A DNA stretch of 64,000 bases from Anaerosporobacter mobilis DSM 15930 (GTDB lineage: Bacteria; Bacillota; Clostridia; Lachnospirales; Lachnospiraceae): NCBI RefSeq assembly GCF_900142955.1, contig NZ_FRCP01000006.1, forward strand, positions 310,001-374,000, given 5' to 3'. A model generated the notes under the pieces. The model was given only the letters and a program-made list of their open reading frames with translations, was not told the DNA's origin and did no database searches. The position numbers and the translations under genes are program-made. Shown in pieces: positions 1 to 9,168 of the stretch; the stretch's first letter is position 1; each line of letters begins with the position of its first letter.

Positions 1-208
1 GACTTCCTCTTCCTCCAATGTCCGCTCCAAGATATAAAGAAATTGCTCCGAATTTGCATTCTTTCACGCAAGAGGCACAACCCCAACAATCTTTTGGATA
101 CTCAATATATGCCTTCTTATTCTCATTTATTGATAGCAAACTCCCTGGACAAACCGTGGTACACATCTTACAACCAGTACATTTGCTTTGACTAATTGCT
201 ATGCTCAT
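1..208 (-). CDS. aprB: Adenylylsulfate (APS) reductase beta subunit, ferredoxin type (partial, runs off the window)
   Basis: Only the first 69 codons lie inside the window. They read as a two-cluster ferredoxin: an N-terminal CTGCKMCTTVCP motif and then CWGCASCVKEC, each with the Cx2Cx2Cx3C spacing of a [4Fe-4S] site. In the known enzyme this subunit passes electrons to the FAD of AprA, which reduces APS to sulfite and AMP in the cytoplasm. The ATG at 206-208 overlaps the end of the upstream flavoprotein gene by 17 nt, so the two are translationally coupled. The C-terminal end is outside the window. Identification rests on the motifs and the AprA partner; a generic ferredoxin is the only real alternative. 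Confidence 0.85.
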   Translation of the reverse strand, partial: MSIAISQSKCTGCKMCTTVCPGSLLSINENKKAYIEYPKDCWGCASCVKECKFGAISLYLGADIGGRGS

Positions 209-1901
209 AAGTTTCACCTCGCTTTACCAAGTCTCGATAGATTATCTTAAGCTCACCATCATCTCGTTTTGAGTTCACATATCGTAACCAATTCTCACTG
301 CTATTCGGGTAATCTAAGTTTTCTGCAAAACTATGCCATCTCGTTTCTTTTCTTGCCTTAAGATGTGCAATTACGCTCTGGCAGACTACCAGTCGTTCTC
401 GTAATTCATATACAAATAGCAATTCATGCATAGTAGCAGCCTGTAAGCGTTCGCTTAACTTAATAATCTGTTCAATCTTTTCCTCCGCTAGGTCTAATTG
501 CTTTTCATTATATTGATAATGACTGCCAATTCCTCCTGCATAGGTGTCCATAACCTTCTGCATCGCCTCTTCTAATTGCTCTGTTGTAAAGATAGCATCT
601 TGACGGTTAAGAATAGATTCTATTTCCTTTTTCTTATCTCTAATGAAATCAGTATCTGAATAAATATGGTCTATGTTTTCACTCTTACCTTTCTCTTTCT
701 CTATTGCTTCTATAACTGCATTTGCTGCAATTTCGCCCTCAACTAATGCACCTGTAACATATTTTTGCGGACATCCACCTGCTACATCACCTGCCGCATA
801 TAGTCCATGTATTGTGGTCTGTCTATTGGTATCTACCCAATATCCACTTGCTGTATGACCACCAACGATATACGGTTCCGTACCCTCTATCTCAACATTT
901 TGCTCACTTGGATTCTTACCAGATTCAATCCACTTAAGCGTTTGACTTGGTGCCATGTTTAGATATGCTCGTAGAAGCTCTCTATCTTGTTCCTGCGTTA
1001 TCCCTTCGGTTCTTAGATAACAAGGTCCCCGCCCTTCTAGGTTCTCTCGTACCGTTCCATATACTCTCTCCGAAGTTGTATTCCCGTATTTGTCGTCATA
1101 AACTTCTCCTATAGAATTCACCTGTTTTGCTCCCACTCCTTGAGCGATGGTACCTGTTGGAGCAATGGTATCTTTACAACGTAGGGCAATAAATCGCATC
1201 TCAAAGGTAGTCATCTCTGCTCCTGATAGAATTCCCATGGCATATCCCGCACCTGTGTTAAACGGCGGATACCACATCTTATGCCTTGAAAATCCCGGAT
1301 TGTTTGGTCTATATAATCCTGCCGCACCACCAGTAGCACAGATTACTTTCTTTGCATGAATCTCATAAAGCACATTCTCTTTGGTATCAATAGCCAACGC
1401 ACCGTAGATTTGATTGTCTTTTACTAGATACTCCGTAACGGCAACTCGGTTTAACACGGTTACATTCTCCAAAGCATCTACGGCATCCGCAAGAATCGGC
1501 TTAATATTCTCTCCATTGATTTTAATATTACGATTACCTCTAGCGACATACTCACCATTCTCATCTTTCAAAATCACTAAACCAAGGTCCTCCAGTTTCT
1601 TCGTTACCCGGTTAAGCCCTTCTGACATCGTAAGTAGCAAGTCATCTCTTACAATTCCTGCCGCATCTTTCGTAGCATATTCCACATAATCTCTAGGGGT
1701 TCTTCCCTTCACGATGTATGCATTAATGGCATTTACTCCTGCTGCTAAACAACCACTTCTTTTAATATTGGCCTTCTCAGCAATAATCACACTTGCATTT
1801 GATTTCTCCCGAATGGTAAGCGCCGCATAACATCCAGCTGTACCACCACCGATAATTAAGATCTCCGTCTTATAGGTTTTCACTGTAATTTTTTTACTCA
1901 T
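192..1901 (-). CDS. aprA: APS reductase alpha subunit (FAD flavoprotein of the succinate dehydrogenase/fumarate reductase family)
   Basis: A 569-aa cytoplasmic flavoprotein. Residues 14-24 carry the dinucleotide motif IIGGGTAGCYA, and near residue 370 lies GLYAAGDVAGG, the second FAD contact of this superfamily. The family contains fumarate reductase and APS reductase alpha subunits; the directly following ferredoxin gene and the sulfate transporter behind it favour APS reductase (APS + 2e- to sulfite + AMP). Start: ATG preceded by AAAGGTAGGG. It is separated from cysA by a 290-bp palindromic repeat, so it may have its own promoter or be read through from cysA. A fumarate-reductase-like flavoprotein is the alternative but fits the neighbourhood less well. 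Confidence 0.85.
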   Translation of the reverse strand: MSKKITVKTYKTEILIIGGGTAGCYAALTIREKSNASVIIAEKANIKRSGCLAAGVNAINAYIVKGRTPRDYVEYATKDAAGIVRDDLLLTMSEGLNRVTKKLEDLGLVILKDENGEYVARGNRNIKINGENIKPILADAVDALENVTVLNRVAVTEYLVKDNQIYGALAIDTKENVLYEIHAKKVICATGGAAGLYRPNNPGFSRHKMWYPPFNTGAGYAMGILSGAEMTTFEMRFIALRCKDTIAPTGTIAQGVGAKQVNSIGEVYDDKYGNTTSERVYGTVRENLEGRGPCYLRTEGITQEQDRELLRAYLNMAPSQTLKWIESGKNPSEQNVEIEGTEPYIVGGHTASGYWVDTNRQTTIHGLYAAGDVAGGCPQKYVTGALVEGEIAANAVIEAIEKEKGKSENIDHIYSDTDFIRDKKKEIESILNRQDAIFTTEQLEEAMQKVMDTYAGGIGSHYQYNEKQLDLAEEKIEQIIKLSERLQAATMHELLFVYELRERLVVCQSVIAHLKARKETRWHSFAENLDYPNSSENWLRYVNSKRDDGELKIIYRDLVKRGETYEHSN

Positions 1902-2010
1902 TCATACCCTACCTTTCTGCCTCAATTCCTATATCTGCATTCGTATACTTATATATGTGATCATATATCTATTCCCATACTTGATAACACGTACATATAC
2001 CTCAATCTCA

Positions 2011-2301
2011 GGTAATTACGAAACTCCATAACCTTAACCTATACTTCTTTCCTTGTAACTATGCTAAGAAACGATAGCGTAGTAGAATTAGTACTTCTTA
2101 GTATGTGCTTGACAACGTAGGAAGGCGAGGCATGGACGCCGAGCCAACTTTCACCACGACAGGATGTCGTGTTGAAAGTGATTCCGTTCACTTTAAGCAA
2201 CTATATGCACATACTTAGAAGCACTTATCTACGTAGCGTGTTTCGTGCATAGTTACAAGGAAAGAAGTATATATACAGACTACATGGGTTTCGTAATTAC
2301 C
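2011..2301. repeat. Long palindromic intergenic repeat, family A, copy 1
   Basis: The gap between cysA and aprA is filled by an imperfect palindrome. Its ends are a perfect 14-bp inverted repeat (GGTAATTACGAAAC at 2011 and its complement ending at 2301). Inner arms also pair (around 2042-2060 with 2255-2275). A core at about 2120-2147 (AGGAAGGCGAGGCATGGACG and onward) recurs, inverted, in the second copy near 37490-37517. No ORF or transposase is inside, so it looks like a MITE-type or REP-type unit. Confidence 0.75.
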
Positions 2302-2308
2302 GTCCCCC

Positions 2309-3370
2309 TTATATAAACACAGGGTTATCGTCTTTCATTGCTTTATTCTCAAGTAGATAGGTTCTATCCTCATCAAATACATACAAGCGATAGATCAATA
2401 CGTCTACTTCCTCACCTACTTGAATGCTTTCCTTCTCAAGAGACCTTGTAGCGGTGAAATTCTGTCCATTTACCTGAACCTTAACCTCTAAGTTATTTCC
2501 CCTAAAAGCGATGCTCTCCACGACACCTTCTTCAGCAGCACTAAGATATTGCTTTAATTCCCCACGTTTTGCTATCCTTATAAACTCTGGGCGAATAATT
2601 GCTTGATTCATCGACTCTACCTTATCGAATCCAACTAAGCTACTGTAATCCTCAACTATGCTAGATTGACCGATAAACTGTGCAACAAATGGAGTCCCAG
2701 GTTTCTTATATATTTCAAGAGGGGAACCCATCTGATCAACCCGCCCTTGGTTGGTTATGATGATCTCATCGGCGACTTCGATGGCTTCGTCTTGGTCATG
2801 TGTAACGAATATACTCGTAATTCCAACTCGGCTAATCATTTCCTTGAGCCAGCTTCTTAGCTCTTGCCTTACCTTAGCATCAATTGCAGCAAATGGTTCA
2901 TCTAATAACAGCAATTGCGGATTTGGTGCTAATGCCCTTGCAAATGCAACTCTTTGTCTTTGCCCACCTGATAACTGATTAGGATAACGATGTTCAAGCC
3001 CTTCTAATCCAATTAATTTAATCAATTCGAGGACGCGATCTTTGATTTCTTTCTTATTCTTTTTCTGAATCTCCAAACCGAATGCAATGTTATCAAATAC
3101 GTCCATATAACGAAACAGCGCATAGCTTTGGAACACAAACCCTATCCCTCTCTTACTTGCCGGAATATCATTTACTCTTTCCCCATTAATGAAGATATCT
3201 CCCGAATCTGGCTGTTCCAATCCGGCTATCATACGAAGGATTGTTGTCTTTCCGCTCCCACTGGGCCCTAACAAACCAATTAATTTACCTTTCTCAATTC
3301 CAAAACTGACATTATCCGATGCTTTATAATCCTGAAATGTTTTCGTGATGTTTTTTAGTTCTACGTACAT
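2309..3370 (-). CDS. cysA: Sulfate ABC transporter ATP-binding protein CysA
   Basis: A 353-aa ABC ATPase that powers sulfate (or thiosulfate) uptake at the inner face of the membrane. Visible motifs: Walker A GPSGSGKTT near residue 35, Q-loop FVFQSYALF, signature LSGGQRQR, Walker B LLLLDEPFAA and switch His in VTHDQDEA. The roughly 120 residues after the ATPase domain resemble the TOBE-like regulatory domain of CysA/PotA-type subunits. It lies 1 nt downstream of cysW and closes the sbp-cysT-cysW-cysA operon. It is strikingly similar to the ATPase at 22025-23086 (same length, same C-terminal layout), pointing to an internal duplication. Confidence 0.93.
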   Translation of the reverse strand: MYVELKNITKTFQDYKASDNVSFGIEKGKLIGLLGPSGSGKTTILRMIAGLEQPDSGDIFINGERVNDIPASKRGIGFVFQSYALFRYMDVFDNIAFGLEIQKKNKKEIKDRVLELIKLIGLEGLEHRYPNQLSGGQRQRVAFARALAPNPQLLLLDEPFAAIDAKVRQELRSWLKEMISRVGITSIFVTHDQDEAIEVADEIIITNQGRVDQMGSPLEIYKKPGTPFVAQFIGQSSIVEDYSSLVGFDKVESMNQAIIRPEFIRIAKRGELKQYLSAAEEGVVESIAFRGNNLEVKVQVNGQNFTATRSLEKESIQVGEEVDVLIYRLYVFDEDRTYLLENKAMKDDNPVFI

Positions 3371-3371
3371 A

Positions 3372-4214
3372 TTACCGTCCTCCCTTCTTCGCCTTATATT
3401 CCACTATATTTCGCAGTATTAATATAATTACCGCCAACACCACTAAGATTGACGACACTGCAAATGCAGCAGATAATTTGAACTCATTGTATATAATCTC
3501 TACATGTAGAGGAAGTGTATTGGTTTTACCACGCAGATGCCCTGACAAAACAGATACCGCACCGAACTCTCCCATAGCTCTTGCACTACATAATACAATT
3601 CCGTATAACAGCGCCCACTTCATATGAGGAAGCGTTATTTTTCTAAATATGCGGAATCCACTTGCTCCCATAAGTGCCGCCGCTTCTTCCTCATCTTTTC
3701 CTTGCGCATTCAAAACAGGTATAATTTCTCTTGATATGAATGGAAATGTTACAAATATCGTAGCGATAATTACACCTGGGACTGCAAAAACAATCTGAAT
3801 ATCGTGTGCCTCTAGAAATCCGTGTGCCCAACCAATTCTGCCAAATGTAAGAATGAAGATCAAACCTGCTATTACTGGTGAAACAGCAAAGGGAATATCA
3901 ATTAAGGTAAGTAGTAATTGCTTACCCTTAAAATAAAACTTAGTAACTGCCCAAGCTGCGAATAGTCCAAAGAACGTATTAATCGCAACTGCCGTAATGG
4001 TTGCTATTATAGTTAACCGTAGTGCCTTAATCGTATAGGTATCTGTAATCGCCTCTATGTACTTTGTAAATCCATCTTTAAAAGCATAGACAATTAATAT
4101 AAGCATTGGTATTACAAGCATAATAATGACAAATAATAAACTTACTGTAATTAATACTGTCTTTGTAATCTTGGCACCTTTTTTTAAATCTACTGAATCT
4201 TGTTTTATACTCAT
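3372..4214 (-). CDS. cysW: Sulfate ABC transporter permease CysW
   Basis: A 280-aa membrane protein with about six hydrophobic segments (first at residues 18-45). It has the EAA-loop sequence of sulfate permeases at about residue 178 (EEEAAALMGASGFRIF), which contacts the ATPase. The late motif CSARAMGEFGAVSVLSG is typical of CysW. It forms the translocation channel with CysT. It sits between cysT and cysA with gaps of 15 and 1 nt, so it is part of the same transcript. Start: ATG preceded by a GAGGT-type site. Confidence 0.93.
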   Translation of the reverse strand: MSIKQDSVDLKKGAKITKTVLITVSLLFVIIMLVIPMLILIVYAFKDGFTKYIEAITDTYTIKALRLTIIATITAVAINTFFGLFAAWAVTKFYFKGKQLLLTLIDIPFAVSPVIAGLIFILTFGRIGWAHGFLEAHDIQIVFAVPGVIIATIFVTFPFISREIIPVLNAQGKDEEEAAALMGASGFRIFRKITLPHMKWALLYGIVLCSARAMGEFGAVSVLSGHLRGKTNTLPLHVEIIYNEFKLSAAFAVSSILVVLAVIILILRNIVEYKAKKGGR

Positions 4215-4229
4215 ATCAACCTCTACTTT

Positions 4230-5069
4230 CTATGTTGTTCTCTTAGTTGCATGAACCTGAATAATATTAAGCAAAAGCAAGATTAGAAAGGATACCACTA
4301 GCATAACTAGCGCAATGGCTGTTGCATCGGTATATTTCAGTTGCTCTAACTTCGACATAATAAGTAGCGGTGCAATCTGTGTTTTATATGGAATATTACC
4401 TGCTATGAATACAACGCTTCCATACTCACCAATTCCCCTAGCCAATGCTAACCCAAATCCAGTTAGCATAGCTGGCAAAATCTCCGGGAAGATTACTCGG
4501 AAGAATGTTCTACTACCATTTGCTCCAAGCATTGAGGCTGCTTCTTCGTACTGTGGGTCAAATTTTTCTAAAACCGGCTGAATCGCTCTGACCACGAAAG
4601 GAATTCCTATAAAAATCATTGCAATGGTAATCCCTACTTTCGTATAGGCAATTTTAATTCCAAACTTAGCGAATATACCTCCAATCCAACCTTGATCCGA
4701 ATATAATGCCGTTAACGATATACCTGCAACTGCTGTTGGAAGCGCAAAGGGAAGCTCAATTAATCCATCAAGGAACCTCTTCCCTGGGAACTCATATCGA
4801 ACCAATACCCAAGCGAGAATAACTCCAAATATACAATTTATAATCGCTGCTATAAGTGCACAAGAGAAGCTAACTACATATCCCGATACTACATCCTTTG
4901 CCGTTACTATTTGTATAAACTCCTGTAAAGAAAGGTCGGAAGCACAGATTATAATAGATGCCATGGGAATCAGCACAATCATACTAACCATTGCTAATGT
5001 AATCCCCATTGATAAGGGGAATCCAGGTATTACCCTTCTTCTCTTTATTCGTTTCAATTTATACTCCAT
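4230..5069 (-). CDS. cysT: Sulfate ABC transporter permease CysT (CysU)
   Basis: A 279-aa inner-membrane permease with about six transmembrane segments and an EAA loop (EEAASMLGANGSRTFFRV, near residue 177). The motif ARGIGEYGSVVFIAGN is characteristic of the CysT half of sulfate permeases. It pairs with CysW. Start ATG follows AAAGGGAGAATTCAAC. The 117-nt gap to the upstream binding-protein gene has no obvious strong terminator, consistent with one operon. Confidence 0.93.
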   Translation of the reverse strand: MEYKLKRIKRRRVIPGFPLSMGITLAMVSMIVLIPMASIIICASDLSLQEFIQIVTAKDVVSGYVVSFSCALIAAIINCIFGVILAWVLVRYEFPGKRFLDGLIELPFALPTAVAGISLTALYSDQGWIGGIFAKFGIKIAYTKVGITIAMIFIGIPFVVRAIQPVLEKFDPQYEEAASMLGANGSRTFFRVIFPEILPAMLTGFGLALARGIGEYGSVVFIAGNIPYKTQIAPLLIMSKLEQLKYTDATAIALVMLVVSFLILLLLNIIQVHATKRTT

Positions 5070-5186
5070 GTTGAATTCTCCCTTTCCATGATGATTCTAA
5101 ATATCCAATTGCCTAGATAATTCAATACCTTTTTATACCTTAGTACTCTAGATACGTATCTAGAACAAACACAAGGTGTTAGTGAT

Positions 5187-6215
5187 TTACTGTGTATAGA
5201 TTTGATCAAATATACCGCCATCTTGAAAATACACTTCATACGCTTCATTCCAACCACCAAAATCATCTATACTAACCATATTGAGGTCTAAATTAAATAC
5301 ATCAGAAAATTCCTTTAGAATATCAGTATTTGTAGGGCGATAATAATTTTCTCCAGCTAATCTTTGGCCAACATCAGAGTACAGATACGTAAGATATTCT
5401 TTCGCTACTTCCTCCGTTCCTCGTTTCTTAGCTACGGAATCAACGATTGCTACAGAAGGTTCTGCAAGGATACTGATGCTAGGTGTCACAATCTCAAACT
5501 CATCCGGATGTTCATCAAGTGTAAGATAGGCTTCATTCTCCCAAGCAATTAAAACATCTCCCTGACCATTCTCAACAAATGTTGTCGTTGCTCCCCTTGC
5601 TCCAGAATCTAATACACTTACGTTCTTATATAACTTCGTAACAAAATCTTTAATCTGGGTTTCGTCCCCATTATATTGATTCTTTGCATAGGCCCATGCA
5701 GATAGGAAATTCCAACAAGCTCCACCTGAAGTTTTTGGATTTGGCGTAATTACATTCACACCGTCTTTAATCAGATCTGACCAGTCTTTAATATCCTTAT
5801 CATTTCCTTTTCGAACAAGGAAAACAATTGTAGAAGTATATGGAGAACTATTCTTTTCAAATTCATTAATCCAACCTTCCTCAATTAATCCAGCCTCTTC
5901 AATTGCTGTAATATCATGTGCTAATGCCAGTGTAACAACATCTGCTTCATTACCTTCAATAACGGAACGTGCCTGTTTTCCCGAACCACCATGTGATTGA
6001 GTAACGGTCACTTCTTGCCCCGTTTTATCCTTCCAATACTTGGCGAATTCTACGTTATATTCCTCATAAAATTCTCTAGTAGGATCATAAGATACATTGG
6101 TTATCTCAACGGAACCATCTGAGGAAGAGGAATTCTTCTTGCAGCCTGATAATCCCTCAACTGCTAACAACAAAACAAAACTTAGTGCAACCATTCTCTT
6201 CATTCTTTTCTTCAT
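5187..6215 (-). CDS. sbp: Sulfate-binding lipoprotein of the sulfate ABC transporter
   Basis: A 342-aa extracellular solute-binding lipoprotein. The first 25 residues are a signal peptide ending in the lipobox LSGC, so the mature protein would be anchored at Cys25. Family features of CysP/Sbp are seen: a TQSHGGSGKQARSVIEG segment binding the oxyanion, NPKTSGGACWNF, and DSGARGATTTF. It captures sulfate and delivers it to CysT/CysW. It is first in the operon and is preceded by two promoters, an operator-like palindrome and an attenuator-like element (listed separately), so it is probably induced by sulfur limitation. Confidence 0.92.
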   Translation of the reverse strand: MKKRMKRMVALSFVLLLAVEGLSGCKKNSSSSDGSVEITNVSYDPTREFYEEYNVEFAKYWKDKTGQEVTVTQSHGGSGKQARSVIEGNEADVVTLALAHDITAIEEAGLIEEGWINEFEKNSSPYTSTIVFLVRKGNDKDIKDWSDLIKDGVNVITPNPKTSGGACWNFLSAWAYAKNQYNGDETQIKDFVTKLYKNVSVLDSGARGATTTFVENGQGDVLIAWENEAYLTLDEHPDEFEIVTPSISILAEPSVAIVDSVAKKRGTEEVAKEYLTYLYSDVGQRLAGENYYRPTNTDILKEFSDVFNLDLNMVSIDDFGGWNEAYEVYFQDGGIFDQIYTQ

Positions 6216-6287
6216 ATAACGTCCTCCCTTTTTCTCTCACACCAATCTGCTACCCCGTTTTAGATTGACGTATAAACCTATTCTTAT

Positions 6288-6312
6288 ATTTCATATTGGA
6301 TTAATATGAAAT
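6288..6312 (-). promoter_or_regulatory. Palindromic operator just downstream of the sbp start site (candidate Rrf2-family site)
   Basis: A perfect 10-bp inverted repeat with 5-nt spacer: ATTTCATATT, spacer, AATATGAAAT. It lies 11 nt past the -10 box of the proximal sbp promoter, so a bound protein would block initiation or early elongation. Related half-sites with ATATGAAAT occur after the ssuC and thioredoxin promoters. Two Rrf2 regulators are encoded in the same region, making them the leading candidates; the assignment is inference. Confidence 0.6.
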
Positions 6313-6322
6313 AATTTTCTAA

Positions 6323-6351
6323 AATATACCACTTATTCCATACTATGTCAA
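6323..6351 (-). promoter_or_regulatory. Proximal sigma-A type promoter of sbp-cysTWA
   Basis: -35 TTGACA (6346-6351), 17-nt spacer, -10 TATATT (6323-6328). The spacer contains GTATGGAAT, shared in related form with the ssuC and thioredoxin promoters. The transcript would begin near 6316 inside or next to the operator palindrome. Confidence 0.7.
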
Positions 6352-6460
6352 TAGGATTAGTATATTTTTTCATTTTTTTATTTTTTTGATTGATAATTAT
6401 TAAATCCTCTGGTATTCCCTAAACCAGCAACATAGCTAACATCATCACCAAAAAAACGCA

Positions 6461-6521
6461 AAAAGAGGCCTTAAATAGTATACTTCTATACTATCTAAAA
6501 CCTCTGGTTTTCCAGTCAGTT
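6461..6521 (-). promoter_or_regulatory. Small hairpin plus terminator module (candidate transcription attenuator), copy 1
   Basis: On the minus strand AACTGACTGG-AAAA-CCAG forms a 4-bp hairpin directly followed by a long hairpin starting GAGG and ending CCTC, then a T-run. The same arrangement occurs at 17166-17222 and 25052-25114. Here it lies after the distal promoter at 6570-6598 and before the proximal sbp promoter, so it would terminate distal transcripts. It may also simply be a terminator. Confidence 0.6.
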
Positions 6522-6569
6522 CTTATTCACTCTTATTCATACTAATACAATATGGATTATATGATTAAG

Positions 6570-6598
6570 AGTATACCTCTCCTGTTTATAAAAGTCAA
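6570..6598 (-). promoter_or_regulatory. Distal sigma-A type promoter upstream of sbp
   Basis: TTGACT (6593-6598), 17-nt spacer, TATACT (6570-6575). It is just below the terminator at 6611-6653 and just above the attenuator-like element at 6461-6521. The early leader has the palindrome-like CATATTGTATTAGTATGAAT, related to the sbp operator. Confidence 0.55.
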
Positions 6599-6610
6599 TA
6601 TATTTTAAAT

Positions 6611-6653
6611 AAAAAAGAACAGATATCTCTATTACTAGACAAAATATCTGTTC
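6611..6653 (-). terminator. Rho-independent terminator ending the radical-SAM / binding-protein transcript
   Basis: Stem GAACAGATAT / ATATCTGTTC (6644-6653 with 6617-6626), followed on the minus strand by six T residues. It lies directly behind the ABC ATPase stub. Confidence 0.8.
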
Positions 6654-6659
6654 AGAATG

Positions 6660-6767
6660 TTTATTGTTTTGCCAGTATCCCACCAGATTTTGCAAGTGAA
6701 ATCTTGTACGTTCCTCTCTCGTCAGTGCATCGAGTGCTCCAAAAGGTTCATCCATTAATAAAATTAA
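6660..6767 (-). pseudogene. Remnant of an SsuB/TauB-type ABC transporter ATPase
   Basis: About 30 residues matching the Walker B region of nitrate/sulfonate/taurine-type ATPases are visible, including LLMDEPFGALDALTREE. Walker A, the Q-loop and signature upstream and the switch His downstream are missing. The reading frame runs without homology into the terminator. The fragment begins inside the stop codon of the radical-SAM gene at 6764, so a deletion has fused it there. Compare the intact SsuB at 17437-18210, which has the same LLDEPFGALDALTR segment. It implies that the binding proteins upstream once had a dedicated transporter here. Confidence 0.8.
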
Positions 6768-7975
6768 TAAATAGGTAAACGTTCTTCATCAATACGATAC
6801 AAATCATGAACAAGAAAATCCGCTGATGGTGATACATCAAAATATTGCTCGTATGTAAAGCCTACTTGTTTAAAGATGGCATATGTCTTCTTGGCAAGAT
6901 CGAAGTGCCACTCTGGTGATGGAGTTCTATGTCCTTCTAATTTCGATCCTGGATTTGGATTCCATGCATTGGTCAAACTTAGAATCCCCCTTTTCGCAAG
7001 ATACTCTACGCCTTCTAATGTTTTTTCTTTCGGCTCAATTCCTGCTACAAACCCAGTTCTTACTTTTCCAAATCCGAATACCTTAACTGCATATTCCAAA
7101 GCATCTACCCAGTGTTGCCAGCCACCGCACTCTTTTTCCTTCCCCGGACAAATCGTCTTGAATATATTCTTATCCCATATCTCGATTTGAATTGCTAATG
7201 TTCGGTATCCAGCCTCCTTATACTTATCAATTACCGAGAGATCTTCCGGAGCACCAATAACCGCCGTTCCATTAAAGTCCTTTTGACCGAGTTCCTCTTG
7301 GATTGCCTCTGCAACATCAATATAGTAATCTACTTCCCTTCGTTCGGGGATAAATCCTCCCGTTATATTAACATGAAGCCCTCCATCTAATTCATATGCT
7401 GCTTTCACCGTCTCTGCAATTTGCTTTGGATTCTTCCACTTAATATTCTCTATGTCTGCATAGGTATTTTTCGTTGCATTGGCATTGCAGAACAAGCAAT
7501 CTAATCCTTTATCCTTTAACGCACATTCATTGCTATAGGCCACTCCAACTGTTTTAGTAGGATTAAAACTAGCTACATGAGACATCTCCACCTGATCAGA
7601 GGTAAGTAACTTATAATACTTCGGACGCTCCGTAAATGTAATTGGAAACTTCTCTTCCCCACGATCATATAGAATATATTGATTCTCTACATAATCAATT
7701 GTAATATCAGAGTCAGGGTCCCATGTGAAACTATAGTTAATACCACTAGGTGATGTGAAACTACATGGGAAGGCAACACCTGCGTGTTCTTTATGGTCCA
7801 TCTCAAAGAGGCCATGAATCTGTTCTTGCACCTTCTCTCCTAACTCAAGATGTTTAAAAATCGTTGGATTAACCTTAATTCCATGAACAATGATTTGTGA
7901 TTTGAGTTCAACTTCTTTATACAATTGTTGCTTTAACTCCTTGATTGTTCTATTGTTTTGGTTATTATTACTCAT
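6764..7975 (-). CDS. Radical SAM protein with a Cx8Cx2C cluster motif, copy 1
   Basis: A 403-aa cytoplasmic protein. An N-terminal domain of about 140 residues precedes a radical-SAM barrel. The candidate [4Fe-4S] ligands are C151, C160 and C163 in NECALKDKGLDCLFC, a Cx8Cx2C spacing rather than the usual Cx3Cx2C. A GGE-like SAM contact follows in NITGGFIPERRE. The C-terminal half has a VRTGFVAGIEPKE motif and a conserved GSKLEGHRTPSPEWHFD segment. It closely resembles the 398-aa protein at 10916-12112. It is the last intact gene of the nitrogenase-like cluster, next to a binding-protein gene. The reaction is unknown: cofactor maturation for the nitrogenase-like enzyme or direct organosulfur chemistry are both open. 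Confidence 0.8.
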   Translation of the reverse strand: MSNNNQNNRTIKELKQQLYKEVELKSQIIVHGIKVNPTIFKHLELGEKVQEQIHGLFEMDHKEHAGVAFPCSFTSPSGINYSFTWDPDSDITIDYVENQYILYDRGEEKFPITFTERPKYYKLLTSDQVEMSHVASFNPTKTVGVAYSNECALKDKGLDCLFCNANATKNTYADIENIKWKNPKQIAETVKAAYELDGGLHVNITGGFIPERREVDYYIDVAEAIQEELGQKDFNGTAVIGAPEDLSVIDKYKEAGYRTLAIQIEIWDKNIFKTICPGKEKECGGWQHWVDALEYAVKVFGFGKVRTGFVAGIEPKEKTLEGVEYLAKRGILSLTNAWNPNPGSKLEGHRTPSPEWHFDLAKKTYAIFKQVGFTYEQYFDVSPSADFLVHDLYRIDEERLPIY

Positions 7976-8005
7976 GACGTTTTCCTCCCGAATTTACTTA
8001 ATATT

Positions 8006-9100
8006 CTATTGTTTTTCTCCTAATTCTTTAAATGCCTCCGTATAAAAGGTAGCATTCTCCCACTTTTCAATATCAAAACCTTCCACGATTAATTTATTAT
8101 CTAATAAAAACTGCAATGTATTCTTTCCATTCTGTATAGTTGCCTCGCTGCTTCCAAGAGTATAATAATTATCATAATTTGGATACAGATATTCATAGGA
8201 AGCTTCACTTTCCCCTGTGCTTACCCATTGATCTAATAGTGTATCCTTTTCTTGCTCACACAGTTCCTTTGCCTTAACTAAAGCTCGAACAAATGCCAGA
8301 ATGATATCCGGGTTTTCCTCAATATATTCCGTGCGTGCAATTACATAGCTTCCAGCCGTCCATTCTGGATGTTCTCTATAATCACATATGACCTTAAATC
8401 CTTGTTCTACCAAGCGTGTCAGAGTAACCCCACCTACTACCGCACCATCTACATTGCCAGTTACCAAAAGTTCTGCGCTATCCTGTGCATTCGCATTCAC
8501 GAATTCTATATCTCTCTCTTTCAAGCTTACATCATTTAGCATATACTGTAGGGTCCGATGCATAAATGCTCCACGTTGTGTTGCGATTTTCTTTCCCTTC
8601 ATATCCTCTAAGGAATCATACGTTGCATCTTTACCTACAACCAAGGAAGCACCATTATTCAAACCACTGTATGCAATAATTTGCGTATCAATTCCCGATG
8701 CCTTACCTATCACTGCTGGAACATCTCCAAGCACCCCAATATCTAGATGTTCACCAGCTAGGGCCTCATTAATTGCTGGACCAGCACCTGTCATGGGCAC
8801 AAGTTCTGCCTTTACACCAATTGCACTTAGTTCTTCTTCTATAAAGCCTTGATCCCTTGCGACTCCTAACATATCAGATAAGACACCGCCACCAGTCACA
8901 TCAACGTAGCCAATCTTTACCGTATCTACCTTATGTCCAGTAGGTAAAACCGTACTCTCCACAGGCTCTGTTTGTGCAACAACGTCTGCGGCTTTCTCTT
9001 TTTCCTCGTTGGATTTCTTGAAGCAGCCACTCATTAACACTACTACCACCATAATAAGAATTATCCTACTTGTTCTCTCTATCCTTTTCATCATCTTCAT
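8006..9100 (-). CDS. SsuA/NrtA-type substrate-binding lipoprotein, copy 1
   Basis: A 364-aa exported lipoprotein: a signal segment (residues 10-25) ends in the lipobox LMSGC. The mature part is of the NMT1/SsuA fold used for sulfonates, taurine, nitrate and thiamine precursors; diagnostic stretches are GAGPAINEALAGEHLDIGVLGD and a DMKGKKIATQRG hinge. No transporter of its own is intact nearby; only an ATPase stub remains at 6660-6767, so it probably works with SsuCB (17437-18979). It is paralogous to 9604-10683. Given the sulfur context an organosulfur ligand is likely, but the ligand cannot be read from the sequence. Confidence 0.85.
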   Translation of the reverse strand: MKMMKRIERTSRIILIMVVVVLMSGCFKKSNEEKEKAADVVAQTEPVESTVLPTGHKVDTVKIGYVDVTGGGVLSDMLGVARDQGFIEEELSAIGVKAELVPMTGAGPAINEALAGEHLDIGVLGDVPAVIGKASGIDTQIIAYSGLNNGASLVVGKDATYDSLEDMKGKKIATQRGAFMHRTLQYMLNDVSLKERDIEFVNANAQDSAELLVTGNVDGAVVGGVTLTRLVEQGFKVICDYREHPEWTAGSYVIARTEYIEENPDIILAFVRALVKAKELCEQEKDTLLDQWVSTGESEASYEYLYPNYDNYYTLGSSEATIQNGKNTLQFLLDNKLIVEGFDIEKWENATFYTEAFKELGEKQ

Positions 9101-9168
9101 CTCCCTATCTGTTATTATGTATTATTTAACTCACACTTCGCACTTGAAGCTTAGCAAACCGTTATTTC

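Noticed and set aside
5054..5266. 70-codon minus frame overlapping the ends of cysT and sbp
   Set aside because: It overlaps the C-terminus of the binding protein in another frame and lacks a ribosome site; the translation has no family look.
8388..8852. 154-codon plus-strand frame inside the binding-protein gene
   Set aside because: Antisense shadow of a well-supported lipoprotein gene; low-complexity Ser/Thr/Pro content.
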